Below, in pieces: positions 8,330 to 16,335 of a stretch of 53,466 nt of DNA; the first letter of the stretch is position 1, and every line of letters begins with the position of its first letter. Both the position numbers and the translations under genes were made by a program. The stretch is from NCBI GenBank assembly GCA_017940265.1, contig JAGAYY010000025.1, positions 128,711 through 182,176 of the forward strand, given 5' to 3'. Under the pieces are notes generated by a model. That model had not been told where the DNA came from, ran no database searches, and was given only the letters and a program-made list of their open reading frames with translations. The DNA is from Bacilli bacterium (GTDB lineage Bacteria > Bacillota_I > Bacilli_A > RFN20 > CAG-826).

Positions 8330-8817
8330 ATATAGTCATTAAATGTATATAACCCCAATAATTGTATCCTTTGTATTCCTTTAGATAATTCGGGGTCATG
8401 ATTTCCATTAAGTTTATGAATAAGGTTTGCTCCAATCCGTCGAGAATCATAATATACCGTCTCTGTCTTTGGATTATACCTGACATTTTCCGAAAACTCA
8501 AAAGCCCCATTCTCATCCGGAATTAGGTATCGGGAAGGTAATATATCTATCAGTTTCTTTGAACCACTGAATACCAAAACTTCTAAGTCACAGAAATTAA
8601 TTGGTTCAGTTAGCCCCAAGAAAATAGTCCTAATACCTTTTCTATCATACCAGTCAGAAGGTTTTATTACTATGCCCCAAGTGTCTGATTCTTTCCCGTG
8701 AACTATTTTCCAGGTTACATCTTTAGCATCAAACATTGGGCCATAAAACTTATATAGCTTCTGATCGATATATTCTGCTAAATCTTTAAATGGAAATTGT
8801 ATTATAAGAGATACCAT
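8290..8817 (-). CDS. Hypothetical protein, 175 aa
   Basis: The ATG at 8817 (MVSLIIQFPF) is chosen because it gives a 32-base overlap with the nucleotidyltransferase gene, typical here, and follows a TTTATATGG sequence resembling the promoter motif. An upstream ATG at 8877 or TTG at 8895 would give a longer N-terminus and a larger overlap. The protein is alpha/beta with no motif recognised. Confidence 0.6.
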   Translation of the reverse strand: MVSLIIQFPFKDLAEYIDQKLYKFYGPMFDAKDVTWKIVHGKESDTWGIVIKPSDWYDRKGIRTIFLGLTEPINFCDLEVLVFSGSKKLIDILPSRYLIPDENGAFEFSENVRYNPKTETVYYDSRRIGANLIHKLNGNHDPELSKGIQRIQLLGLYTFNDYIWKEVFTPDILEY

Positions 8818-10015
8818 ATAAAGACGCGCGGATTTCTTGTAAGATTGATTCCAGCTTCTCTCGGTCTGGCTCATCTGGTAAGTTCGAATGTTCAAAAGCT
8901 TCTGTCATCTGAGCTTCTGTTTTAATCATAAGAGCTTTTACTTCTTCGAACGTAATACCATGAGCCTTAATCTTTAGAAGCTCATCTCGATCTCCTGCTA
9001 CCGCGCGATCTAATATAAGACCTTTACCTGTTGCAGCTTCTATACCCATTCTCATTATTCTAATAGCATGCATGGTATTTTTGCTGTCCCATTGATGTCC
9101 TAGATTATTCTCGTATCTTTTCTGGTTTCTGTGTTCTACCCAATCCCAATACTTCTTATAATCTTGACAATGTTTAGTGAAGGCATTGACATTATATTGG
9201 AAGGTACAAAGAGGATTAGTAGCATCAGATTTGGGAACACTGGAAAGACGAAGCTGAGTACTAGGGTTGGTCGGATCTAAGAGACCGCGATATTTTATGT
9301 ATGTAGTTTTCTTGGCACCCTCGAACTTTTCTTTCGTATTAACTTTCTCGGATTCAGGAACATTTTGATTTAGTCTCTGATAATCTTCCCACTTAAGGTC
9401 CTTGTCAGCAAACCAATCATAGTAGAGAGTATAGAGTTCAATTCCATTTGGTAACCTACATACTCCACAATGTTCTTGCTTAAGGCCGTTTTCTCTTAAC
9501 CATTTCTCCAAATTCCAAACACCATCATTTCCAGGTCTAGGTACCCAACAGAAATAAAGAGGAGATTTTCTTTCTTTGACTTCATCTGGTTCTATGTTCA
9601 TCGCCTTACTAAGTCCGTACATCTTAGATATCTGAGACTTAGCATATCCTTTAAACGAAGAATATGCAGCTTTGGTAATAAGAGAGTCGCGTATATCCCA
9701 GAGAGGTTTAAGTCTCTCATCCCACTTCACTACTTTGTCCTTCGGAGCAAATAAGTAACAGAGGGCTTCAGGATTTGATTTCCCCAGTTCTTTAAAAAAC
9801 TTGGTTAACTCATCATAGTAATTATCATGCCCTTCATCTGAAATAATTGGCCTATACTCTAGACCAGTACCCATCAACCACTTAAGTGGACAATAGAAAA
9901 GTCCGAAAGTATCTAGATCTGAATCAGGAGTATTAAGTCCGAACAGGTGAGATCCCCGAACGGACTTATATAAAATCAGATCTTCTTTTTCTAACCACCC
10001 GATATTTGATTCCAT
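8786..10015 (-). CDS. RlaP-type predicted nucleotidyltransferase (DNA polymerase beta superfamily)
   Basis: The N-terminus carries the polymerase-beta-type nucleotidyltransferase signature: GSHLFGL (residues 21-27) followed by DSDLD (31-35), whose aspartates would bind two metal ions. This spacing, the length of 409 residues and the helical C-terminus match the RlaP/YcgL-like family associated with RNA repair and found in many phages. The reaction is probably nucleotidyl transfer to an RNA end; the substrate is unknown. It overlaps the small gene upstream by 25 bases. A tRNA and a CCA-adding enzyme elsewhere in the window are consistent with tRNA repair. The family call is sound, the role inferred. 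Confidence 0.75.
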   Translation of the reverse strand: MESNIGWLEKEDLILYKSVRGSHLFGLNTPDSDLDTFGLFYCPLKWLMGTGLEYRPIISDEGHDNYYDELTKFFKELGKSNPEALCYLFAPKDKVVKWDERLKPLWDIRDSLITKAAYSSFKGYAKSQISKMYGLSKAMNIEPDEVKERKSPLYFCWVPRPGNDGVWNLEKWLRENGLKQEHCGVCRLPNGIELYTLYYDWFADKDLKWEDYQRLNQNVPESEKVNTKEKFEGAKKTTYIKYRGLLDPTNPSTQLRLSSVPKSDATNPLCTFQYNVNAFTKHCQDYKKYWDWVEHRNQKRYENNLGHQWDSKNTMHAIRIMRMGIEAATGKGLILDRAVAGDRDELLKIKAHGITFEEVKALMIKTEAQMTEAFEHSNLPDEPDREKLESILQEIRASLYGISYNTISI

Positions 10016-10356
10016 GCGTCATCTATAGCTTTAACTGATACATCCTTAGCATTTGTCATCATACCCTTAAGGAAAATTTCAGTAACTACCTCTAATACTT
10101 CCTCAGAGTCCTCACCAAGCACGTGTAACATAGACCTAAGCATTTCTCTCGAATCATCATTTCCATACGAAACTAATAATCCAACCTTAATAGAATGTTT
10201 AAGTGCCTGATAAGCTGATTCTTTGTCACTCCCAGGATAAGACTTAAAAATCTCAATAGACTTTTGTTTAATACTTTCGTATAAACTCTCGTCTTTCTTT
10301 TCCTCACGGAGTGTTCCTATCATATCTAGGATTAATTTAATATTACTGTTTACCAT
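9991..10356 (-). CDS. Hypothetical helical protein, 121 aa
   Basis: An all-helical charged protein with no recognised motif, lying between a PD-(D/E)XK nuclease gene and the RlaP-like gene. It overlaps the latter by 25 bases and starts soon after the nuclease stop. A CCTTATAATTG sequence precedes its ATG. Confidence 0.65.
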   Translation of the reverse strand: MVNSNIKLILDMIGTLREEKKDESLYESIKQKSIEIFKSYPGSDKESAYQALKHSIKVGLLVSYGNDDSREMLRSMLHVLGEDSEEVLEVVTEIFLKGMMTNAKDVSVKAIDDAWNQISGG

Positions 10357-10361
10357 AACAA

Positions 10362-11207
10362 TTATAAGGTTTTCAATAAACGTTCGGTAAGATCTGGGAC
10401 AGGCACCTTATCAAAAGTACCATCCTCTTTTAACCAGATAAGATTTCTATCAACTATTTCCAGACCTAATTGTTGAAGGCCAAGTTGATATAAAGATAGT
10501 TGGATGGAGTAGATAGATAATGGCTCATCTATTAGATCTGTGAAGGGTTCTAAAAGATGATTTCCTTTAAAACGATTAAAATCATTCTTAAGGTCAACGT
10601 TGCTCTTGTAGTCGTGAATTGAGTAAGCTATTCTACCATCCCCCATCTTATATGCCATTAGAATATCGAAAGTTCCAGCATACGGTTTCATTATCTTAAT
10701 ACCTTCTATTTCTCTCAAGTAGATCTTAGCTTCTGGCATAACTGGATATACTCTAGGGTTTGATAAAATACTTTCCCAATATGCTTCTATAGCTTTTTCT
10801 TTCGGAGCATAAGGAATCATATATCCGTCGGATGTATACTGGAAAGGAAGTTGAACCTCACGACCTATAAATAAGTTCATCATCTGTTCTCCAAACCAAT
10901 GAGTTTTTGATCCGCAAGAAGTTGATGTTATATTTTTCTTATGCCAATCTTCTTTTAAAGTCTCAACAGGAATTCCAAGTTTAGCTGCTTTATTCTCAGC
11001 TATCGAATCCCAATCTACATAAGGTTGAAATCCATGACAAACCGTAGATACAGGAGGTAATTCATCTTCTCCAACAAAATATTGATGAGTTTCTTCTATA
11101 AACTCAAGATCTTTAAACGTGTCTGTAATTAGAGCACGTGTTTTTGTAACTTCTAGAGGCTCAGGGTTTGTTTGATTCCTGGCCTCAATATCTTTTTTAT
11201 TTATCAT
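10362..11207 (-). CDS. PD-(D/E)XK exonuclease, RecB/Cas4-like
   Basis: A 281-residue protein with the RecB-nuclease motif order: SCGSKTHWFGEQM (motif I, GT.vH type), PEAKIY, AGTFDIL (catalytic Asp), IHDYKSN (the D-x-K pair) and YSIQLSLYQ (the Q-x-x-x-Y motif). Such enzymes are metal-dependent DNA exonucleases, working in phage recombination or host DNA turnover. No Cys cluster is visible, so an iron-sulphur centre of the Cas4/AddB type seems absent. A CCTTATTAATG motif precedes the ATG, and the gene lies directly downstream of the DGR reverse transcriptase. Confidence 0.8.
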   Translation of the reverse strand: MINKKDIEARNQTNPEPLEVTKTRALITDTFKDLEFIEETHQYFVGEDELPPVSTVCHGFQPYVDWDSIAENKAAKLGIPVETLKEDWHKKNITSTSCGSKTHWFGEQMMNLFIGREVQLPFQYTSDGYMIPYAPKEKAIEAYWESILSNPRVYPVMPEAKIYLREIEGIKIMKPYAGTFDILMAYKMGDGRIAYSIHDYKSNVDLKNDFNRFKGNHLLEPFTDLIDEPLSIYSIQLSLYQLGLQQLGLEIVDRNLIWLKEDGTFDKVPVPDLTERLLKTL

Positions 11208-11232
11208 AACATTAATAAGGTAAACAGAATTT

Positions 11233-12342
11233 CTAAGTAGCTAAAATTAATTTTGAATAATCCTTAGACGGTTTGAAGTATATATCCCATCCGTTTGGTA
11301 AATTACATAATAGGTCACGTCTAATATTATAGGAAGAATAATGTTTAATTAATCCCAGATATGAATTAAATACTGACAATGAATGATCTAATCTTTTTGG
11401 ATCAGGAAATTCTTTATGTATCTTTTTCTCTAATTCACCACGAACTCTATTTCCACAATATATTCTCCCTGGCATAATCATACTACCAACAAATTTAACT
11501 CCATGATTTATTGGTTGTAAATAGAATTTAGACTCAGAGATAGTTAGGTCCAACTCCTTTCTTGCAAACTCTCTAATTAATGGAGCTGCCTGAAGAAGTT
11601 GTTCCTTAGGTCCATACATTATGAAATCATCTACATATCTTCCATACCACCAGATCCCTAATTCTTGAGTAATAAAATAATCTAATGGGGTCATATAAAA
11701 ATTAGCAAACATCTGAGATGAATAATTTCCGATAGGTAGTCCTTTATCATATGAAAGTCCGAAAAGAGATTTACCAGGAGGGAGTTCTATATATTCTCCT
11801 ACTCGAATACAATTTTGAGTTGGATCTGTCAGAACTATTATGTTACATAACCAAACTAAGTCTTCTAATTTTCTCTTATCTCTATAATTTTCTCGAATAA
11901 ATGACTCCAGTCTACTTGCCAACCAAGATTTTCGAATACCCATGAAAAATGAAGATACATCCATTTTCATAACATACCAATCTTTAGGCACTATGTCCAT
12001 ATATTCTGCCATCTTAAGTACACCAGCTAATGTTCCTCTTCCTGGCATACAAGAAAATGAATTCTCAATAAAGTATTCCTGAAATAATGGTAATAGCTCT
12101 TTAATTAATAAATGATGAATTATTCTGTCTCTAAAATGAGCTGCAAATACTTCTCTTATTTTCGGATCTTTAATAATAAATACAGTAGATAGACTAGGAG
12201 TATAAGTTCTGCTGTTTACCTCATATAATAGCTTTCTTATATTCTTTTGATAATTAAATAAAAATTCCATAGCACCTGGAGATTTCTTTTTATTTTTGTA
12301 ACACTCCAGGTAAGCTTTATACATTTCATTATACGTAATCAT
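11233..12342 (-). CDS. DGR reverse transcriptase
   Basis: A 369-residue reverse transcriptase. It has MKMDVSSFF (palm motif A with its Asp), GLPIGNYSSQ (residues 201-210) and YVDD (236-239). IGxxxSQ in place of the QGxxxSP of retrons and group II introns is the signature of diversity-generating retroelements. The enzyme copies the template-repeat RNA with errors at adenines. The ATG at 12342 is preferred to the adjoining TTG. A CCTTAT sequence lies a few bases upstream. Template, Avd and target genes sit just upstream in the classical order. Identification is secure. Confidence 0.95.
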   Translation of the reverse strand: MITYNEMYKAYLECYKNKKKSPGAMEFLFNYQKNIRKLLYEVNSRTYTPSLSTVFIIKDPKIREVFAAHFRDRIIHHLLIKELLPLFQEYFIENSFSCMPGRGTLAGVLKMAEYMDIVPKDWYVMKMDVSSFFMGIRKSWLASRLESFIRENYRDKRKLEDLVWLCNIIVLTDPTQNCIRVGEYIELPPGKSLFGLSYDKGLPIGNYSSQMFANFYMTPLDYFITQELGIWWYGRYVDDFIMYGPKEQLLQAAPLIREFARKELDLTISESKFYLQPINHGVKFVGSMIMPGRIYCGNRVRGELEKKIHKEFPDPKRLDHSLSVFNSYLGLIKHYSSYNIRRDLLCNLPNGWDIYFKPSKDYSKLILAT

Positions 12343-12390
12343 CAAAGATAAGGAAAAAGAAAAGGCATATTACTGCCTTAATAAAAATCC

Positions 12391-12487
12391 GAGATCTGGA
12401 TAAGAAAGGAAGAACATAGTTGTTGTTCCAATTGTAGTTGTTCCAGTTGTTCCAATTGTAATTGCCATTACTGTTACAGATCCATTT
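12391..12487 (-). repeat. DGR template repeat (TR)
   Basis: A noncoding 97-base copy of the variable repeat, lying between avd and the reverse transcriptase. In the target reading frame it is dense in AAC/AAT codons (CNSNGNYNWNNWNNYNW), the codon choice that gives wide amino acid change without stops. About 130 bases upstream (to 12617) and 45 bases downstream show no ORF and are probably parts of the template RNA. Confidence 0.93.
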
Positions 12488-12617
12488 CTTATGTTATTAG
12501 GGTTTCCCCATTAGCGACTCTTTCATCAGAGCTGCATAACACCCTCTCAAATTTTTATTTCTTCCGTTTAACTCACTAATCCTCCATCTCGAGTTTGGGA
12601 GATGTTTAATATAAAGA

Positions 12618-12998
12618 TTAGACTTCTTGTCCATAACGGTCACTTATATATTCTTTCCATGATTCTGCCTGATTCCTAATATTATCAAGTCTGGTTAGAG
12701 GCATAGAGATATTATATCTGCCATCTAACCAAAGTGCACCATCTTCAATACAGTCACTTAAGGCTATTTCAAGATGATCAATTTGACTAATAAGCTGGCA
12801 AATCAATGGATACTTACAATTATTAGGTTTTCGATGGATATCAGAAACTGTATATTTAATTGACCTTAACAATCCTCGAATCTCATCACCCACATCAAAC
12901 CTATAGTATCGTTTCATTTGCAAAATAGATTCCCTCAGTTCTTTCGACATGAGGGAGATCTGTGTATATATTTCTAATTCTTGATATGTTTTAGCCAT
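12618..12998 (-). CDS. avd: DGR accessory variability determinant (Avd)
   Basis: A 126-residue, all-helical, basic protein (YTQISLMSKELRESI near the N-terminus) with the size, helix pattern and position of the Avd four-helix bundle, related to the proteins of 23S rRNA intervening sequences. Avd forms a pentamer that binds the reverse transcriptase and template RNA and is required for cDNA synthesis. It overlaps the 3' end of the variable-protein gene by 25 bases and precedes the template. Assignment rests on context and fold pattern. Confidence 0.85.
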   Translation of the reverse strand: MAKTYQELEIYTQISLMSKELRESILQMKRYYRFDVGDEIRGLLRSIKYTVSDIHRKPNNCKYPLICQLISQIDHLEIALSDCIEDGALWLDGRYNISMPLTRLDNIRNQAESWKEYISDRYGQEV

Positions 12999-13957
12999 AA
13001 CTTCGCCGTCTTACAAATCCGGCTCAATAAATTTTCATCCTTGTTTTCAAGAGAGCTGGACAAGAAAGGCCGAACATAGTGGAAGTCCCAACTGTAGTCG
13101 TACCAGTCGTCCCAATAGCAACCGCCATCACTGTGACAGACCCATATAGACTCTTCATCTCTAACCGAAGACGACCAGAACCAGGCAAATGGGATCAATT
13201 CTAGTCCAAGATATTCGCGAGTCAGATTAATTGCCTCTAACTCTATGAATGCTTCTTTGAGTTCGCCCAAGGAAGGCAGATATTCACCTTCTTTTAGTTT
13301 TTCAATAGCTAGAAGCTTAGATCCTTTACACGTCTTCTCCAGAGTATTTGTATTTCCTTGGCCATCCATATCTTTGGATGCATCTTCATATTTAGTGAAC
13401 GTTTTCTCTGTTGGATAGCCAGTTAGTTTATTCTCAGAAAATTTAGTATACTCTGTGTGCAAGTTTATAGATACTATCTTTCCAGTGGAGGTATAAATAC
13501 CAATAACATCCTTTGGATTTGGACTTTCGGTGATACTTTTCCGAACGCCATCCTTCATACAAACTTCTGCTGCACTAACAAGCAGTTCGGTTAGATCTGA
13601 TTTTGGATTTCCTTTAACTTTCTCAGATGTTAGGATTAATTTCTCAGCAGCTACCTGTTGTAAATCATCCTGTATCCAAAATCTTGTTCCTGCCGGGATA
13701 ATAGCTTTATAATAGTTATCTTCATCGGTTTGAACTTTCAGATAAGCATGAATAACCCCAGCACCTATCTGATATTTAAATCCACATTTTTCAATGACTG
13801 GAGATTTTTCATCAGGTTCTAGCGTCGAATCTAATGTTACTGGCCAACCCTGACACGGAGTTTTATAACCTTCAGAATCATTTCCTACTATCTGCTTAAA
13901 ACATATCAGGTCCTTCTTTAAAACATGACCTTCTCTATTTCCTATAAGTAAACACAT
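12974..13957 (-). CDS. DGR variable protein with C-terminal C-type-lectin-like domain
   Basis: A 327-residue protein. The C-terminal domain (from about residue 215) follows the pattern of DGR lectin-fold proteins: GEYLPSLGEL, then FAWFWSSS, then the variable stretch (residues 271-303), then the YVRPF closing strand. After the variable repeat 24 further residues form a basic tail, unusual because the variable repeat often ends the protein. The N-terminal part (residues 1-210) has no recognised domain. It presumably binds a changing ligand such as a host surface receptor or an intracellular partner. No tail genes are nearby. An ATG 6 bases after CCTTATATATG suggests near-leaderless translation. 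Confidence 0.9.
   Translation of the reverse strand: MCLLIGNREGHVLKKDLICFKQIVGNDSEGYKTPCQGWPVTLDSTLEPDEKSPVIEKCGFKYQIGAGVIHAYLKVQTDEDNYYKAIIPAGTRFWIQDDLQQVAAEKLILTSEKVKGNPKSDLTELLVSAAEVCMKDGVRKSITESPNPKDVIGIYTSTGKIVSINLHTEYTKFSENKLTGYPTEKTFTKYEDASKDMDGQGNTNTLEKTCKGSKLLAIEKLKEGEYLPSLGELKEAFIELEAINLTREYLGLELIPFAWFWSSSVRDEESIWVCHSDGGCYWDDWYDYSWDFHYVRPFLSSSLENKDENLLSRICKTAKLWLKHIKN
13051..13147 (-). repeat. DGR variable repeat (VR)
   Basis: Aligned to the template base by base: differences lie at template + strand positions 12395, 12401, 12421, 12423, 12424, 12427, 12432, 12439, 12442, 12448, 12451, 12457, 12459, 12462, 12463, 12469, 12475, 12481 and 12486 (all coding-strand A) and at 12410-12411 (T to G twice, Leu to Arg). 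The encoded stretch becomes CHSDGGCYWDDWYDYSWD. Confidence 0.95.
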
Positions 13958-13959
13958 AT

Positions 13960-13990
13960 CATATATAAGGTAATCAATTCCTTATATATG
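13960..13990. promoter_or_regulatory. Divergent pair of CCTTATATATG motifs
   Basis: Minus-strand copy at 13960-13970 faces the DGR operon; plus-strand copy at 13980-13990 faces the 13993 gene. Both are exact CCTTATATATG followed by ATATG, giving start codons within 3-6 bases of the motif on each side. Confidence 0.6.
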
Positions 13991-13992
13991 AT

Positions 13993-14415
13993 ATGATAAT
14001 AGCACCAAAAATTATTGTAGGAGAAGAGAAAATATTAAGTGTACTACAGGCTAGAGGATATACAAGTTCTAGTCTTATTAATATACTTAAAAAAGAATTT
14101 AAGATAACTAAAAATGGGAAAGATTTTAATACTGAGTTTGGTACTTATGGAAAATTTGTCTATACTAAATTAGTTTGGGAGAATGAAACCGAATATAGAG
14201 AATTGTGTATTACTATCTCTAGGTTGCTTAATCTTCTAAAAGGCAATCATCTTCCTGACTATAATCGTGGATCCGGGCTAATAAGTCTAGTACCTGGAGA
14301 TAATGGAAATTATAATTACGGTTATGGTTGTTGGAGAAATAAAAATTGCCTTAGGTATTACACAATAGAAACCACTTTTGAAAGATTAATTAGAAAAGAC
14401 TATATGATAGAATGA
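13993..14415 (+). CDS. Hypothetical protein, 140 aa
   Basis: A basic protein with a Tyr-, Asn- and Gly-rich section (GNYNYGYGCW, near residue 115). No family recognised. The ATG is 2 bases after the promoter-like motif. The stop overlaps the DHH phosphoesterase start (ATGA), so the two form an operon. Confidence 0.65.
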   Translation: MIIAPKIIVGEEKILSVLQARGYTSSSLINILKKEFKITKNGKDFNTEFGTYGKFVYTKLVWENETEYRELCITISRLLNLLKGNHLPDYNRGSGLISLVPGDNGNYNYGYGCWRNKNCLRYYTIETTFERLIRKDYMIE

Positions 14416-15299
14416 GAAAAAATATTATTATTTATCATCGAGTTGACTATGATGGAGTAATGTCTGGAATAATAGCAAAACAATACTACGAATCTAAAGG
14501 AATTAGATCCGACTACTACGGTTGGAACTATGGGGATCCGTTACCTGAGATTTCTGAGTATCAACAAGTTATTATGGTTGACATCAGTTTTCCACCACAG
14601 GAAATGTTAGCTATTAAGGAAACTGGAAAACTTGTATGGATTGATCATCACCAAACTGCAATTTCCGACTCTGAGATTAATGGATATAATGATGTTCCTG
14701 GAGTTAGAAAAATTGGAGTAGCCGCAGTAGAGCTTACTTTTGGATTCCTATACCCTAGACTTACGGCTCCGATGCTAATTCAATATGTCGGAGCTCATGA
14801 TGTTTGGGATAAAGATAGATTCGATTGGGAAGAAGAAGTTATACCGCTTCAATATGGCCTAAAAAATGAATATGGTATCTCAATTAAAGAGCTAGAAAAA
14901 GGCTGGGAAGATATTTGCAACGACTGTGATTGGTTAATTGATATTGGTTCTTATATATACGGGTGGATTAAGAAAACATCCGAATCCTGGATTAAGAATT
15001 GTGCATTCCCAGTAACAGTGGCAGGGAAATATAAGGGAATAGGATTAATAACTCCTATTGGTGGATCAATAAGTTTTGATTCGGTATTAGATGAATATGA
15101 TCTCTATATAGTTATCCAAGTTAGAGATCAAGGAACTAAATATTCGATTAGTTTATACAAAGAAAATGATCGTCTTCCAGAATTTTCGGCAGGTCAATAT
15201 CTTAAGGATAACTATGGAGGCGGTGGTCATCAAGGAGCCGCAGGAGCATCCATAACTAGAGAACAATTTGAGAAAATAATTTATTATCATATTCTCTAA
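14412..15299 (+). CDS. DHH/DHHA1 family phosphoesterase
   Basis: A 295-residue enzyme. It has HRVDYDG (residues 9-15), the VDIS motif (56-59), DHH (78-80), AHDVWD and a C-terminal DHHA1 domain with GGGGHQGAAG near residue 271. Family members such as NrnA/GdpP-type proteins hydrolyse short oligonucleotides or cyclic dinucleotides with two metal ions. No membrane or sensor domains are present, so it is a soluble nanoRNase-like or cyclic-dinucleotide phosphodiesterase. Removal of a defence signal is possible but not shown by the sequence. Confidence 0.85.
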   Translation: MRKNIIIYHRVDYDGVMSGIIAKQYYESKGIRSDYYGWNYGDPLPEISEYQQVIMVDISFPPQEMLAIKETGKLVWIDHHQTAISDSEINGYNDVPGVRKIGVAAVELTFGFLYPRLTAPMLIQYVGAHDVWDKDRFDWEEEVIPLQYGLKNEYGISIKELEKGWEDICNDCDWLIDIGSYIYGWIKKTSESWIKNCAFPVTVAGKYKGIGLITPIGGSISFDSVLDEYDLYIVIQVRDQGTKYSISLYKENDRLPEFSAGQYLKDNYGGGGHQGAAGASITREQFEKIIYYHIL

Positions 15300-15304
15300 A
15301 AAAT

Positions 15305-15336
15305 AAAGATAGGAAATTAATCCTATCTTTTATTTT
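15305..15336. terminator. Bidirectional terminator
   Basis: A perfect 10-bp stem, AAAGATAGGA/TCCTATCTTT, with a 6-base loop and TATTTT tail. It serves the DHH gene on the plus strand and the minus-strand gene that ends at 15335. Confidence 0.75.
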
Positions 15337-15496
15337 ATCCATGTAACCAAGCTATCACGAACGAAATCACCAAAGCTAACAAATAGAATGGCCAGAATAT
15401 CGCAATCATAAGAGCTTCTCCTTCACTCAGTGGTACCGGAGTCATATAATACCACGCCAACACTAAGAAAACACCGATTACATAGACTGTTATCAT
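15335..15496 (-). CDS. Small membrane protein, 53 aa
   Basis: ATG at 15494-15496, overlapping the NadE stop as ATGA, and TAA at 15335-15337. Two hydrophobic segments (about residues 2-18 and 28-50) leave a short polar loop (TPVPLSEGE). It is the final gene of the NAD/SPFH operon. No known family; two-pass topology fits a holin-like or accessory membrane peptide. Confidence 0.65.
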   Translation of the reverse strand: MITVYVIGVFLVLAWYYMTPVPLSEGEALMIAIFWPFYLLALVISFVIAWLHG

Positions 15497-16335
15497 GACA
15501 ATGATATCTTAACTGGTAGTGGTTTTCTTTTAAACTCACTTCTCCGATATCTTTCGACTACTCTGGAAACTGTCTCCTCTCCATATTTCTGGTTTAGTTC
15601 ATCTAGAGCTATCAGATATTCCTCAGTATGATGTCCGGTATACTCTATATAAGTCTTCAGGATATCGTCCAATTCATTATAGTTTTTCAGAGAGGGAGCA
15701 ATCTGAGCAAGATCACCACCAGCCTGAACACCATTTCCATCAGTAGGTACTAAGGACATAGAATCTCGGAGAGCATCTTTTTGAGCCTCATCAGTTAAAT
15801 ACTCTGATACTAACCACTCCGCCAACTCATAGACCTCATGTTTCCAGAGATCGCCTATTGGATTTAAATCTCCCTGATCACCGTGAATAGTGAAAAATCC
15901 GGTATAATGTTCTGAGAGATTATCAGTGTCTATTACTAGTCCACCTGTTTTTCCAGCAAGATCTCGAAGATATATATTTCTAAGTCTGGCCTTAATGTTT
16001 CCTTGAGAGAGTGGCGTGTTAAGGATATGCTCAGAACATAACGCGCCTACACACTCAAAGGTTCCCTGTAGGTTTGTCTCCCAGAAATTACCATCCTTAA
16101 AAAATGCCTTCCCAATTTTAGAGGCTGTTCCTACTTCGACGCGTTCATTTGTCGAGCAAGGAAGAGACACGCCATAAAACTCCAAGGTAGGTTCTCTCCT
16201 TACTACTTCCCAACAAACTGCAGCACATACAGATGAATCAATACCACCAGAGATACCCAAGACCATACTCTTTAGTCCTGAGTTTTTCATGTACTCAAGT
16301 GTTCCGGTTACTATTCTTTCGAAGGTATTTCCCAT
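15493..16335 (-). CDS. nadE: NH3-dependent NAD+ synthetase
   Basis: A 280-residue enzyme with the PP-loop SGGIDSS at residues 29-35 and the conserved NLSEHYTGFFTIHGD and NPIGDLWKHEVYELA regions. It joins nicotinic acid adenine dinucleotide and ammonia, using ATP, to give NAD+. There is no glutaminase domain, so it takes free ammonia, the typical short form. It overlaps the nicotinamidase gene by 25 bases. With NadD at 22778 it makes the last two steps of NAD+ synthesis phage-encoded. Confidence 0.95.
   Translation of the reverse strand: MGNTFERIVTGTLEYMKNSGLKSMVLGISGGIDSSVCAAVCWEVVRREPTLEFYGVSLPCSTNERVEVGTASKIGKAFFKDGNFWETNLQGTFECVGALCSEHILNTPLSQGNIKARLRNIYLRDLAGKTGGLVIDTDNLSEHYTGFFTIHGDQGDLNPIGDLWKHEVYELAEWLVSEYLTDEAQKDALRDSMSLVPTDGNGVQAGGDLAQIAPSLKNYNELDDILKTYIEYTGHHTEEYLIALDELNQKYGEETVSRVVERYRRSEFKRKPLPVKISLS

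Larger units (their letters stand above)
11233..13957 (-). other. Complete diversity-generating retroelement cassette
   Basis: In transcription order: variable protein (13957-12974), avd (12998-12618), spacer, template repeat (12487-12391) and reverse transcriptase (12342-11233). All parts look intact. Template and variable repeat align without gaps over 97 bases, with 21 differences, 19 of them at template adenines, so the element has been active. A promoter-like motif at 13960-13970 would drive the whole set. Confidence 0.95.

Noticed and set aside
11233..12342. Retron or group II intron reverse transcriptase
   Set aside because: No msr/msd, no intron domains V or VI, no maturase domain; IGxxxSQ, Avd and the template-variable pair show a DGR.
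12421..12480. Tandem repeat or CRISPR-like array
   Set aside because: The TTGTTCCAATTG-like repetition is due to runs of Asn codons in the DGR template; no repeat-spacer periodicity. No CRISPR array was seen in the window.
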